DNA from: Glandiceps talaboti
Taxonomy: Eukaryota > Hemichordata > Enteropneusta > Spengelidae
Reading direction: 5' to 3'
DNA: 64,000 nucleotides
NCBI RefSeq assembly: GCF_964340395.1
Contig: NC_135570.1
Coordinates: 15,459,822-15,523,821 of the forward strand
Positions within the stretch are counted from its first letter, which is position 1. Each line of letters starts with the position of its first letter. Shown here one piece after another: positions 53,601-64,000 of this stretch. The notes below the pieces were generated by a model. The model was not told the DNA's origin and ran no database searches. It saw only the letters and a list, made by a program, of their open reading frames with translations. The position numbers and the translations under genes are program-made.

Positions 53601-54390
53601 GAGACTCGACCCCATACCTGCCATGACATTAGTAATTTTAAGGCATCGATTGTTATCGCCACAGTGAAGGCACTACATTGCATTAAATTATAATTCTTGC
53701 ATTTTGATCTCATTGACATAGCTGAAGGCAAGTATTCCGAAGACTAGATGGGCACGCTACGGATATTGTCAGCATGTCGGGTTATCCCACTCCGTCGCAC
53801 AATACTCACTATCTTACTACACTATTCCCCTTCTGTGAGACCCACTAGTCCTCAAACCACCACAACTAATACGTTGTTAGGACTATTATACAAGACGTAG
53901 AAAACGTTTTGAGGTTTTACATAGTATTTTACACAGTAATTAACAACTCATTCCCTGCATGGTTGTCAGCAGCGTTTTAATTAACTGATGTGATGTATGT
54001 TGATAATGGTACAAAGGTAGCAGTGGTGGGGATGTTGTAGCAGTGGGAGTTGAAACCGTTGGCAGTAGTGGGAGGCCAAAATCTCAAAATAATGCAAAGC
54101 GAGATAATACAACTCGTCAAAGTAAAATGTGACTCTCCCCTAAGCTCTCCACTGAGAAACGATTTGTAAAATATATCACCTCAATATCCCCATTCCCCGC
54201 CTTGTAGGTACTGAAGCCATGGTCATTGAATACACAAATGGGCGATTTTTTTTTATTTCATATCTAACCAGATATCAGACTTATATTGTATAATCCGTAA
54301 GGGCAAACCATAGGTGTTTGGACTTGCACACATTGATGGAATTAATGAAAAACATTATGAACTATAGCTATTATGCATGATGTACCATTT
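50611..54390. other. Gene-free interval
   Basis: Almost 3.8 kb of AT-rich sequence with no exon, RNA gene or ordered repeat that I can support. Short minus-strand frames near 53373-53731 lack motifs. Confidence 0.4.
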
Positions 54391-54399
54391 AATTGGAAA

Positions 54400-55390
54400 A
54401 TTAAACTGTATGAAATTTGAAGCTTGTGTTAGTGAACATACTTCCTAATTATCGAAAAATCATTAATTATGCAAATTAACCATTAAGATTATAAGTTAAA
54501 TCAACGAGCTTACGCTTACACGTACTAACCATCATGCATCAATACGAATACTAAATGACCTGAAATTTAGAGCTTGTTTTCTAAAGATATTGCCTAATTA
54601 TCAAATTAGTATTTATGAAAATTATACATAAATTACAAAAAAAAAATTATCAAATGTGTGTGATTTGTTATGGTTGATGGATATACCAATTTGAATGAAA
54701 TTTGAGTATGCATTTTTTGCCTAATTACTGAAAATCTTTGATAATATGCCAATTTTTAAATTAAAACTAAAAACTACACAAACATGCTTTATAGATATGT
54801 GTGCATTGTTATGATTGATGTGTGTTCCAAATTATATGGAATATGAACTGTGCATTCTTAAGATATAGCGTTATTACTGAAAATGATTAACTATGCAAAT
54901 TAAATTATTCATTAAAGCTATAAACTACATCAACATGCACTTTGTTCTGGTTAACGTTTGTACCAGATTATACTGAATTTGAAGTATATATAGTCCTAAG
55001 CTATAGTCTAATTACTAAAAACCATTAATTATGCAAATGTTTAACAGTGTTTGGATGTTTACCAAAATCTGCACAGTTCTTTGTCATTACCACATGAAAG
55101 ATGTTTACCAAGTTCCGTTAGGATCAAAGCAACAGTTTTTTTAGATATGGTGTCCACAGTCCGACAAACATACAAACAAACAAACAAACAAACAAACAAA
55201 CAAACAAACAAACAAACATACACACACACACATACATACATACATACATACATACATACATACATACATACATACATACATGCATACATATACACGCACA
55301 CATACACACACACACACACACACTGACAGTTAGACAGCCAGAATCATAACATACCCTCCCCTTATGGGAGGGAAACACCAAATAATAGAC
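54400..55390 (+). mobile_element. Pearl/HINE-like non-autonomous element, copy 3 (most complete)
   Basis: About five AT-rich monomers of 125-150 bp, each with a 'cctaattaycgaaaatcatt' core then 'aattatgcaaattaa', 'aagctataaactacatcaac' and 'taccaaattatatgaaatt'-like sequence (cores near 54444, 54593, 54720, 54869 and 55007). Then comes the conserved block (about 55090-55160: 'ttaccaagttccgttaggat', 'ttagatatggtgtc'), then (ACAA)n, (CATA)n and (CA)n microsatellites at 55163-55322. A terminal 'cataacataccctcccctta' hairpin with 'tgggaggg' closes it near 55345-55372. Tandem monomers, microsatellite and 3' hairpin are the parts of pearl/HINE elements. No protein is encoded, as in those families. 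Confidence 0.65.
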
Positions 55391-55450
55391 GATCACACAA
55401 ACAAACACACACACACACACACACAAACAAACAAACAAACAAACAAACAA
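55163..55450. repeat. (ACAA)n, (CATA)n and (CA)n microsatellites
   Basis: Successive runs at 55163-55216, 55228-55280 and 55299-55322. After the hairpin-like terminus there is a further CA plus ACAA run at 55395-55450. Confidence 0.95.
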
Positions 55451-55779
55451 CACAAACTGTCTTGTTATATATAAAGAATTACTGTCAATATTTGAAATCT
55501 GGAGGTAACATGTACAGAGATGTTTCTTTAAATAGCTGTACACCTAACACGGTAAGAAAACGTATGGATTGATATTTAAGGTACAGAGCCTTAAATCTGC
55601 GCAAACCTAATAACTCAAGCGACGCACCGTGAAAGATCGCAAGCTGTAACTGAAAATGTATGACTTAGCGTCTATGTACAATATTGGATATTCAATGAGC
55701 ACTACCATATAAAGTTTTCGAGGCAAGTCAAACTAAAATAGATAATGATTCAAAAACTCCCCCCCCCCCCGTTAGATTT

Positions 55780-56300
55780 TAAGAAACTTCTAATGAACAT
55801 TAATCAGTCATTTGCATGATTGATGGTTTTTTGTAATATGCATACTTCAAATTCAATATAACTTGGTTAACACGTTAACCATAAGTCGCATAAGTCCTAT
55901 AAAAGTTTGTTGATGTTGTTTTTAGTATTAATGAGATACATTTGCAGAATTAATGATTTTCGGTAATAAGGCTAAGTAAACTTCGAAATTAAATTTCACA
56001 TAATTTGGTGCATATATGAACAATAAAAAAAGCACAAGTGTTGGATGTAGTATTTAATGTGGTTGTTGATGTAGCTTATAATCTTAATGGTTCATTTGCA
56101 TAATTAATATTTTTTCGATAATTAGGTGATATCATATTTCACATAGTTTCATATTGTTATTTTTTCCAATTAAGGGGTACAACATGTATAATAGCTATAG
56201 CTCAAAATTTGGTAAATGAATGTCATAAGTTGCATATATAATCAGTTTGCATGACTTGAATGTTTATTCATTATCAGTTATTGATATATTGCCTGGTGTC
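55780..56300 (-). mobile_element. Pearl/HINE-like monomers, reverse orientation (copy 4)
   Basis: Reverse-complement monomers with 'tttgcataattaat' or 'tttgcagaattaatgatttt' cores near 55809, 55941 and 56095, and 'tttcacataatttggtgcat' near 56003. There is no adjacent microsatellite except a C run at 55758-55768. The orientation is opposite to copy 3, so the two form an inverted pair around 55.4-55.8 kb. Confidence 0.6.
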
Positions 56301-56888
56301 GGAAAATGTCACGTTATACATCCGTAAGACACGTGACCCTTGCCAACGATTAATCCACGCATATATTTAAACAGCAAACATGTTTATGGATTGAAATTCA
56401 AATTCAAAATGGCCATCAACACATTCATTGTTAACGCAGCGTTTTTACCTTGTTTGTAAATAAACACCGTAATATGTTGTATATAATTTCATCAATATAT
56501 TGCTATTGTAGTCTGTTGAAATGGGGCTTCACCTTGCAATAGGATGACATAAATGTCAGATGTATAAAACTGCACCTGTCCATTTTGCCACTAAATGTAC
56601 GTCTTCAGTGTACAGCTTTCATTAGCAGTCATTCAAATATATTGAGTTCTGACTTTGAATAAAACACTCTTGGCCCAACCTGAGGATATTTCACTATTAG
56701 TACTTGATCACTACCCTTTATGCACTCTTTGCACAGTAGGTTAATCTAAGAATTTGTTTTATAGGGTTGATCAAGTCTTAGAATTGTATTTATAACCGTG
56801 CATTCTAAAATTCAAGGCATTAACGCAATTTGATTAAAATTAGATGCGATGAATGTGGCTTGATTTTTTTTATTTACTATTTTTTTTC
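56301..56888. other. Gene-free interval
   Basis: No recognisable feature. Confidence 0.4.
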
Positions 56889-56946
56889 TACGTTTAGTGT
56901 CGTTTATTTTTCAAATTTATTGTTCAGGGGTGTGGCAAGGTCCCGG

Positions 56947-56995
<49 letters not shown>

Positions 56996-57028
56996 TAAAA
57001 TAAATAAATAAAACCGACACTAAACGAA
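56889..57028. mobile_element. ~140 bp MITE-like element with terminal inverted repeats and an (AAC)n core
   Basis: The termini 'cgtttagtgtcg' (56891-56902) and 'cgacactaaacg' (57015-57026) are perfect inverted repeats. Complementarity continues inward as 'tttattttt' against 'ataaataaaa'. The interior holds an (AAC)n run of about 16 units at 56947-56995. It is short and noncoding. Target duplications are not evident. Confidence 0.6.
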
Positions 57029-58590
57029 GGAAATAGAGGTAAAGAAAGAAATCGAGCTAAATTCACCACAACAGATTGCATTTTAACATTAGTTCAATCT
57101 TTAAGTATTGCAATCGTTCACATATTTAGCAAGGGTTGACATCTTAGACTGATGAATACTAACCCTTGCTTAATCAATCGATGATTTAGTATGATAAAAT
57201 ATTATAGTAATTAAAACTTTGATTATTCTAATATTTCGAGGGTGTTCTAGACGTTATATGCATTTCTAGACGTCATATGTGAGTGTGAGACGTAAATGTC
57301 TCGAGTACAATCTACGGGGAGTGAAATTCAATATGTCGCACCCATATTTGTATCGCTCTCAAGATATATTTTGTTATAATTTGAATACAGGCCTTGGCTA
57401 ATGCTTTATACTTACACCCACACTCCTGCTTAATGTTACTCACTCTATTTCTTCAAATGTGTTAGAACATTCCTTTGGGTTTTGGAGCGTTCACGCTTTA
57501 AGAAGATAATACCGCAAGCTTGATCAGTAATATGGCAAAGTAGACACATGGAGGTATTTTACCGAATGATTTTGAATGACATTGCTGGGCCTGACACGAG
57601 CAGATATATAGACTAGAAAAGTAACAACATTTTATCATATTGCTAGAACTAGTAGCCTATAGCTTACAAGTATTATACCAAACAGTTTGTCTTAACAGAT
57701 TGTCTGAGATAATAACAAATTCTGTTTTTGTTTATTCATTCCCTATATAGCTATAATAACAAATATTTTCTGACTGATTGTGTGGTTTGCTTATATATCA
57801 TAGCAAGTAGTCTTGAACAAGAGGAATACAGACAACGTGCTAAGTTACAGTTGATGAGTTAGATGCTAAAATCGTTGATATAACATGAGACATTCCCATT
57901 TGACAATCAGGCAATGCTTCAAATGTTCAATGTTCAAGTTACGTTATTAATTTAGAGAAATGGAAGAAAAAGTCGACTATTGTAGGCGTTCGTATTATGG
58001 CGTTTGGTTCAGTAATGGTAGATTAATTTGAGTCGTTGTTATGGTAACACTGTACAAATTAACTATCTAAAGATCAACAACGTTTGTCATAACAGTAGCG
58101 AACAAGTGTTGGAGTAAAAACTTGTAAATACTTGGAGGAAACAGAAAAAAACTTACAGAATAATTCTATCAATGGCCAGACAACGGTGTCACGTGGCCAA
58201 ATGGTTTCCAAGCTCGTTGTAACTATTGACTAAGACATATGATATAAGTTTGGCGATTCAAGCGAATCTCCCTAAAATCGTATTGATGACAATAATATGC
58301 AAAGATTGTAAGTACAGGACATTATAGTGGTTGGCATGAATTTTACATTGATTGAGATATACCCACACATGTTTCTGTCATAATGCATTATAAATGATAC
58401 AAATCCCCTACTATGCAAGAGAGATATCAAGGTTTTTATCCTCCAGGTACCTGGCTTTTTTTTATCAACTGCAATTTTTTTTCACGTTATAGGGGTTTTT
58501 CCCCAATTCTGGGCCCCCGTGAAAATATAGGCAGTTTAATAACACCGACATATAATGATTATAAAGATTATTATATACATAGACCCTCAC
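57029..58590. other. Gene-free interval
   Basis: AT-rich sequence with no exon or RNA gene that I can support. Confidence 0.4.
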
Positions 58591-58599
58591 ATTTCCAGG

Positions 58600-58665
58600 G
58601 TGTGACGTCAAAGTATAGTAATATGAAATCCATACATTTCATATTACTATACTTTGACGTCACAC
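58600..58665. repeat. Perfect 30 bp inverted repeat with 6 nt loop
   Basis: Arm 58600-58629 starts 'gtgtgacgtcaaagtatagt' and arm 58636-58665 is its exact reverse complement. The loop is 'ccatac'. Each arm contains the CRE palindrome TGACGTCA. RNA from either strand would form a 30 bp uninterrupted stem. Confidence 0.95.
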
Positions 58666-58669
58666 TGTA

Positions 58670-59780
58670 GTAATATAGTCGGAACTACTTTGAATTATTT
58701 GTAAACATCATCAACCTGTACGCAGACGAGTAACATCAACATCGTAAAAACTTCAAGTTGTAATAGTTGCGCAACGCAGTGAATCGTTGTCCGTTAAATT
58801 CAACTATTGATAGAATTTTTGAACGACTTTTTACAATGTGTTTTTGAAAATTTCACAATGTTTTCGACATTTTAACTTGCCAGTGTTGATGTTTTTAGCA
58901 TATGACTCTGAGCCGAGTTCTATACATAACCGGAGTAGGCATCCGTTCCTTAGTCAGTCTCTCGATATGTCTATTTTTTAGAATGAAAAATGAAAGTAAC
59001 ATATATGATAGCTACCAAAGCAGTATAAAACATATCAGGTGACAAGTGTCATGTGCGCACACAAACAACAAGAACACAAAGAAACAAATAGGAATCCTTT
59101 ATCCTTTAAGATTTGAGCTCAGCTGAGCAACATTTTTCGAAAACTGAATATCATATTTGCATAAACGAAAGCTAGGTCACCAGCCCTCACTGTATTTTCG
59201 ACGCTGATTGAATTTTGAACAATCTCATAGCATATTTAAACATTGTGAAGTTAAAGCTGCAACATATTTCTTTTGATTAAAGTCGTCATGTCCCAGGTAT
59301 AGGAGGCTTGTTTTTGAAATGTAAAGTCAACCATATTGAATTGACGAAAATAATTGTTACATGTCTCAAAAGTCATTTAAAGAACAGTGTGTCAATTTAC
59401 TTTCCTTCTTTAGATATTGAATTGACTTCACGCACTCGATATCTCATTGTTCGAAGATGAATAAGACAATCTATCATGTGAAGCCATGCTCTTCATTTTA
59501 TGATCGTTTGATACCTTGTAATTGTTAAATAGTTTTCATCTTACGCAAATCGTGTTTCCTTTATTACATTTTCATATTTATTTTCATGACTTAAGGTCGT
59601 TTGAAATGAAATATACCTGCTCGTAAATCGTATGATCTTGTTACTTCGAAGAGCATAAGAAGCTCCATAAGTCTTGTGATAAGGATCATCCATCAAACCA
59701 CATGTATACTGAATATCTTCCGTAAGAGCAAAGCTTGCAGATTTTGGCTCTTATTCGCACATTGTCTAAATGCAAAATTC
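58670..59780. other. Gene-free interval
   Basis: No exon, RNA gene or repeat recognised. Confidence 0.4.
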
Positions 59781-60270
59781 GGGGATATAGCTATCATACA
59801 TGATATACTCCTTAATTGGCCAGTTGATTTTACCATACTGAGCAAAATGTAAAGAAAGTAAAGTTACAATATTGCTAATTATCGAATGTTTATCAATTAT
59901 GCATGTGAATCTTTACGATTATGAGCTACATCAAAAACTTTGGGACACAAGCACAGTGTATGCACCAAATTGTATGCAATTCGAAGTTTCCATGTCAAAG
60001 ATATTGCTTAATTATGCAAATTAGTACTATTAAAAACTAAATCAACAAACTTTATCAATCACGCCCACTTTGTTTATTATCAATGCACGTACCAAATTAT
60101 ATGAATTTGAAGCTTGCACTGTTAAGATATAGCCTAATTACCAAATATTATTTAATTATGCAAATTAAAAGTGAAAGCTACGTCAGCAAGCTTTACAAGT
60201 GCACCTTTGGTGTTTGTACCGTATTGATATGTGGAATTTGACAGACAACAAAGAGAGAGAGAGAGGAGGA

Positions 60271-60301
<31 letters not shown>

Positions 60302-60345
60302 GACCTACACACGGACAAAAGCATAACATTACCTGCCCTTCAAGA
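59780..60345 (+). mobile_element. Pearl/HINE-like non-autonomous element, copy 5
   Basis: About three monomers ('attatcgaatgtttatcaat', 'gcttaattatgcaaattagt', 'gcctaattaccaaatattat' then 'ttaattatgcaaattaaaag') lead into a (GA)n/(GACA)n microsatellite at 60251-60303 and a 'cataacattacctgcccttc' terminus near 60322-60345. The order matches copy 3; the conserved block before the microsatellite is shortened or lost. Confidence 0.6.
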
Positions 60346-61730
60346 GAGTCGAAAAAGGTGATCCGATTGGATTATAAAATTAATCGCATGTGAATAATCA
60401 TGAGTATGAAAGGGGATTACATTGTCAATATAAACGTTCATCTAAACAACAAAATGTCGTTTTTACTGTACATGGTCAAGATAAAATGGTATGTACATTT
60501 TTCAAGCCGTTATTACTTTAATAGTTTAAAGTATACACTGTTCAAAGGAATGAAATATTCACTTTGGGCAACAATTTGATGATAAACTTTGAGAGAAAAA
60601 TGGACTCAAGATAATTGAAGCATTTCGAACTCAATGCTGTTTGTAAACTTCAATAAATGTATCACTGATGAAATGTCATTTCTTGGACAGAGATAAGAAT
60701 ACCTAGGAACAGTCTTGTTTCGTTTTATCATCACTATTGCTTGTCAGTCCTTGAATTATGTATACGGTTGTAAGCCAAAACTCATAAGCAGGGATATGCG
60801 ATATGTTATCACCTTGAAGAAATTCTTTCATCCTTGTGAGAAGTATAGTCTAGATTTCCACAATACACACCTGTATGTCTCGCTGTTACATACTTCTATC
60901 CCCTTGGGCTTGCTTGACATTTGGAAAGAATTGCAACACCGTATATTCGTCGTGTCTGTCTTTGAACATTTTAGTTGTCACCTCTATGGCGTATCACGGT
61001 GCTATGAAAGTATATGTTGACAGATCTAGACACCTTTCTGAATCAAGCATTACTCTACATTATGAAGAATGCCCATTTATGTTACCTTACCGAGACATAC
61101 ATAAGTTATCACATTTTTCTGGTGTCACTATTATATATTCTAAGTTTGTTATATGAATGACATCTGTTTTGTTCGTTTTCATTTTTCTAGCCCTCCTTAA
61201 TCATCAGGAATGTACCCGCGACTTGGCTTCATTGAGTTTTTCTGAATTTGACATAGGGTGTGTCTACGTCAGTTTAATAAATAAATACCCTTGAGGTTTC
61301 TGCATAAGAAATGCGAAATAGAAACACAATACACGAAGTATTCAGCGTCCGAAAAATCTACATATGTGCACATAATAGTATTAATATTTTTAAAATGTCT
61401 TGGTTGGCAAGTCAGACATACTGTAACGATAACAGTCATTCTTTCTGTGCAATGAAACCCAATTTGAGAAAAGGGGATAACAGAGTACTGGAAAGCATAG
61501 TTGACGATAAAGGTGATGAGTGGGCGTTTATGAAGAATCCAATTGTAAGTGTTTATGATATCAGGGTATAGAAAATAGTTATAGTGATCAAAGTTATACC
61601 CTGTGGTTTCCATCATCTGTTCCTTTGGTAATATTGTATTAAAGATTTATGTCACGTGCTTTTATGGAGGAATACAAATATTGCTAGACTTAGATATTTG
61701 ATTCGAGGAAATATACATACTGAGTGTTTG
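60346..61730. other. Gene-free interval
   Basis: Open frames of 85-115 codons occur on both strands (60715-61616) but show no motif or splice support. Confidence 0.35.
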
Positions 61731-61735
61731 TCAGT

Positions 61736-62445
61736 AAAAATGTCAGCTATTGGACGTTAGACTTACGAAAGTCGTACATTAGTAACATTGTCAGCTATTG
61801 GACGTTAGACTTACGAAAGTCGTACATTAGTAACATTGTCGGCTATTGGACGTTAGACTTACGAAAGTCGTACATTAGTAACATTGTCAGCTATTGGACG
61901 TTAGACTTACGAAAGTCGTACATTAGTAACACTGTCAGCTATTGGACGTTAGATTTACGAAAGTCGTACATTAGTAACACTGTCAGCTATTGGACGTTAG
62001 ATTTACGAAAGTCGTACATTAGTAACATTGTCAGCTATTGGAGGTTAGACTTACGAAAGTCGTACATTAGTAACATTGTCAGCTATTGGACGTTAGACTT
62101 ACGAAAGTCGTACATTAGTAACATTGTCAGCTATTGGACATTAGACTTACGAAAGTCGTACAATAGTAACATTGTCAGCTATTGGACGTTAGATTTACGA
62201 AAGTCGTACATTAGTAACCTTGTCAGCTATTGGACGTTAGACTTACGAAAGTCGTACATAAGTAACATTGTTAGCTATTGGACATTTAGATTTACAAAAG
62301 TCGTACATCAGTAACAAAGTCAACTATTGGACGTTAGATTTACGAAAGTCGTACATTAGTATTACACAATGTCAGATATTGGACGTTAGACTTAGAGAAG
62401 TCGTACATCAGTAACATTGTCAGCTATTGGACGTTAGACTTACTT
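61736..62445. repeat. 48 bp minisatellite (~14-15 copies)
   Basis: The unit contains 'tgtcagctattggacgttag' followed by 'acttacgaaagtcgtacatt' and 'agtaacat'. It includes the small palindrome GACTT-ACGA-AAGTC. Copies are nearly uniform on the left and accumulate changes and an indel on the right (after about 62275). A 196-codon repetitive ORF (16-residue period) arises because 48 is a multiple of 3; I do not regard it as a gene. Confidence 0.95.
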
Positions 62446-62825
62446 ACGGTAGAATCGTCGACTTCTCTTTCTTTTGTGATATTGATATTGTTAATGCAAA
62501 TTTGGAGATATAGTCAGTTACAGAGGCCCATCATTGCCTCATGATTTGTTTGTTGAATGTAGGGTCTGCCCTTACCTGTGCAAGTAGTGGAATAATAGAA
62601 ATGTAACCAATTATTATGTCAATTTTATCATTTGCCACTTTAATATTGCTAGCATGAAATAACCTTTGATTAAAAAGAAAATTGTATGTCAAACATCTTG
62701 GAGAGTTGCCCTTTATTTAAAAAAGAAAGAAAGAATTAAACACATAAGAATGACCACAAAACTATATTGCCATTCTCTGCTTAATCACCAAGTAGGGTTT
62801 AAAGCGCATTTTAAGGAGAATCGTT
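62446..62825. other. Gene-free interval
   Basis: Nothing recognised. Confidence 0.4.
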
Positions 62826-62905
62826 ACCCCTCAATATCGCTACCCTCAATATTGTTACCCCTCAATATTGCTACCCTCAATATCACTACCCTCAATATCA
62901 CTACC
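62826..62905. repeat. 15-16 bp tandem repeat (about five copies)
   Basis: Units of 'taccctcaatatygc' or 'tacccctcaatattg' type, slightly diverged. Confidence 0.85.
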
Positions 62906-63445
62906 CATGTGGTGATAAGAAACAAGAAAGGACTAAATCTGGAACTGCTTTAATGTCAAATTGTCCCTTGTCAGCAATTTCTTTCAACCCATTTGATTGT
63001 GTACTTCACAGTCGATCGCATAGGGCTTCATCCAAGTACGTGTTAAAGTGACAGAATTAGGTTAAATATCTTAACTCAAATGTATACTAGACAACAGATT
63101 AAATTTCTTAGCAACTGGTTGAGAACTTCTGCCGATTCATCATAGTTTTTCGTAACTGGTTTTTGTGGTGCTAGCATGATTCTCAGCAATTCGTAAGGCT
63201 TGCTTCCAATAATTGTCAAGAAGATGACAACTTTCTTACCGTCGTCGGTGACGTCATTAGCTTTGAATTACTGTTCCACTCTTTCGGTGTACGAAGCCCA
63301 ATTTACCTTCAGTGTAATCTGTAATCCGCCCAATCTGTGCCATGGTGCAAAGAAATCCTGTCGACTACGACAGTGTTATATCTCAGTGTGACGTGGATTA
63401 AAGAAGGCTGTCGGTTATATTAGCTGTTACTCTTTTATTTTCATT
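62906..63445. other. Gene-free interval
   Basis: Nothing recognised apart from a 63-codon frame at 63200-63391 without support. Confidence 0.35.
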
Positions 63446-63915
63446 TATCTGCCACCCTAGGTGGGACCATAGGTAAATCATGTGCTCAGTGCCATATCAT
63501 CTGGTACCCTAGGTGGGACCATAGGTAAATCATGTGTTCAGTGCCATCTCATCTGGTACCCTAGGTGGGACCATAGGTAAATTACGTGTTCAGTGCCATC
63601 TCATCTGCCACCCTAGATGGGACAATAAGTAAATCACGTGTTCAGTGCCATCTCATCTGGTATCCTAGGTGGGACTATATGTAAATCACGTGTTCAGTGC
63701 CATCTCATCTGACACCCTAAGTGGGTCAATCTAGGTAAATCACGTGTTCAGTGTCATCTCATCTGGCACCCTATCTCATCTGGTACCCTAGGTAGGACCA
63801 TATGTAAATCAAGTGCTCAGTGCCATATCATCTGGTACCCTAGGTGGGACAATAGGTAAATCACGTGCTCAGTGCCATCTCATCTGGCACCCTAGGTGAA
63901 ACAATAGGTAAACCA
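63446..63915. repeat. ~53 bp minisatellite (about nine copies)
   Basis: The unit contains 'ccctaggtgggaccatagg', then 'taaatcatgtgttcagtgcc' and 'atctcatctggta'. The first two units are spaced exactly 53 bp (63454 and 63507). One shortened and several diverged copies occur near 63720-63790. Confidence 0.92.
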
Positions 63916-63930
63916 TGAATTCTCAGATAA

Positions 63931-64000
63931 GGCCACATAAAAGAAGTTGTTTGGTTCCGGTTACCCGACCCCATCTAGTTTTTGACGCCGACTCTAAACC
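63931..64000 (-). repeat. Dispersed ~125 bp repeat family, copy 3 (cut by window end)
   Basis: The reverse complement reads 'ggtttagagtcggcgtcaaa', 'actagatggggtcgggtaac', 'cggaaccaaac', matching the right halves of the copies at 36288 and 46335. The remainder lies beyond the window. Confidence 0.75.

Noticed and set aside
61724-62314. 196-codon repetitive ORF
   Set aside because: A by-product of the 48 bp minisatellite; the start is arbitrary and the frame is lost where units diverge.
63446-63915. CRISPR-like array (regular ~53 bp repeats)
   Set aside because: There are no unique spacers between the repeats; it is an ordinary minisatellite in animal DNA with no cas genes.

Overview
This window looks like animal nuclear DNA, most likely from a marine invertebrate with a large, AT-rich, gene-poor genome. 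There are no bacterial-style operons. The recognisable coding pieces are short exons bounded by GT/AG splice sites, embedded in kilobases of intron or intergenic DNA full of microsatellites, minisatellites and interspersed repeats. I cannot name the species. A neuregulin-like first exon and two CYP4V-like exons fit a deuterostome or a lophotrochozoan.

Host genes are sparse. At the left edge (905-1307, minus strand) is a probable first exon of a neuregulin-like secreted or transmembrane growth factor, whose remaining exons would lie beyond position 1. At 37209-38441 (minus) are two adjacent CYP4-family exons. The upstream one is intact; the downstream one lacks the heme-ligand cysteine and a recognisable splice donor, so this is probably a pseudogene or gene fragment. 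A TATA/CCAAT-type promoter precedes a 207-codon three-membrane-segment ORF of unknown nature (24819-25442), and one further candidate exon is seen at 50434-50585.

The most substantial object is a complete tyrosine-recombinase retrotransposon of the DIRS order, Ngaro-like, at 29023-34982. It has Gag-like, reverse transcriptase/RNase H and tyrosine recombinase reading frames and the diagnostic split direct repeats A1-ORFs-B1-A2-B2. Both repeat pairs (160 bp and 110 bp) are identical by eye and all catalytic motifs are present, so the copy looks young and possibly autonomous. Its three reading frames appear to be linked by recoding: one in-frame UGA separates ORF1 from ORF2, and ORF2 ends in a UUU-UAA context from which a +1 slip enters the recombinase frame, which has no usable AUG.

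The rest is repeat landscape. A recurring non-autonomous family, with ~125-150 bp monomers, a microsatellite and a small terminal hairpin, resembles bivalve 'pearl'/Helentron-associated elements (about 15.8-16.2, 49.0-49.3, 54.4-55.4, 55.8-56.3 and 59.8-60.3 kb). There are several foldback or hairpin elements (9.7-10.0, 26.5-27.8, 37.65-37.79, 56.89-57.03 and 58.60-58.67 kb), minisatellites of 38, 45, 47, 48, 53 and 59 bp, and a ~330 bp pentanucleotide array whose variants form an almost symmetric nested series. All coordinates of diffuse repeats are estimates made by eye.
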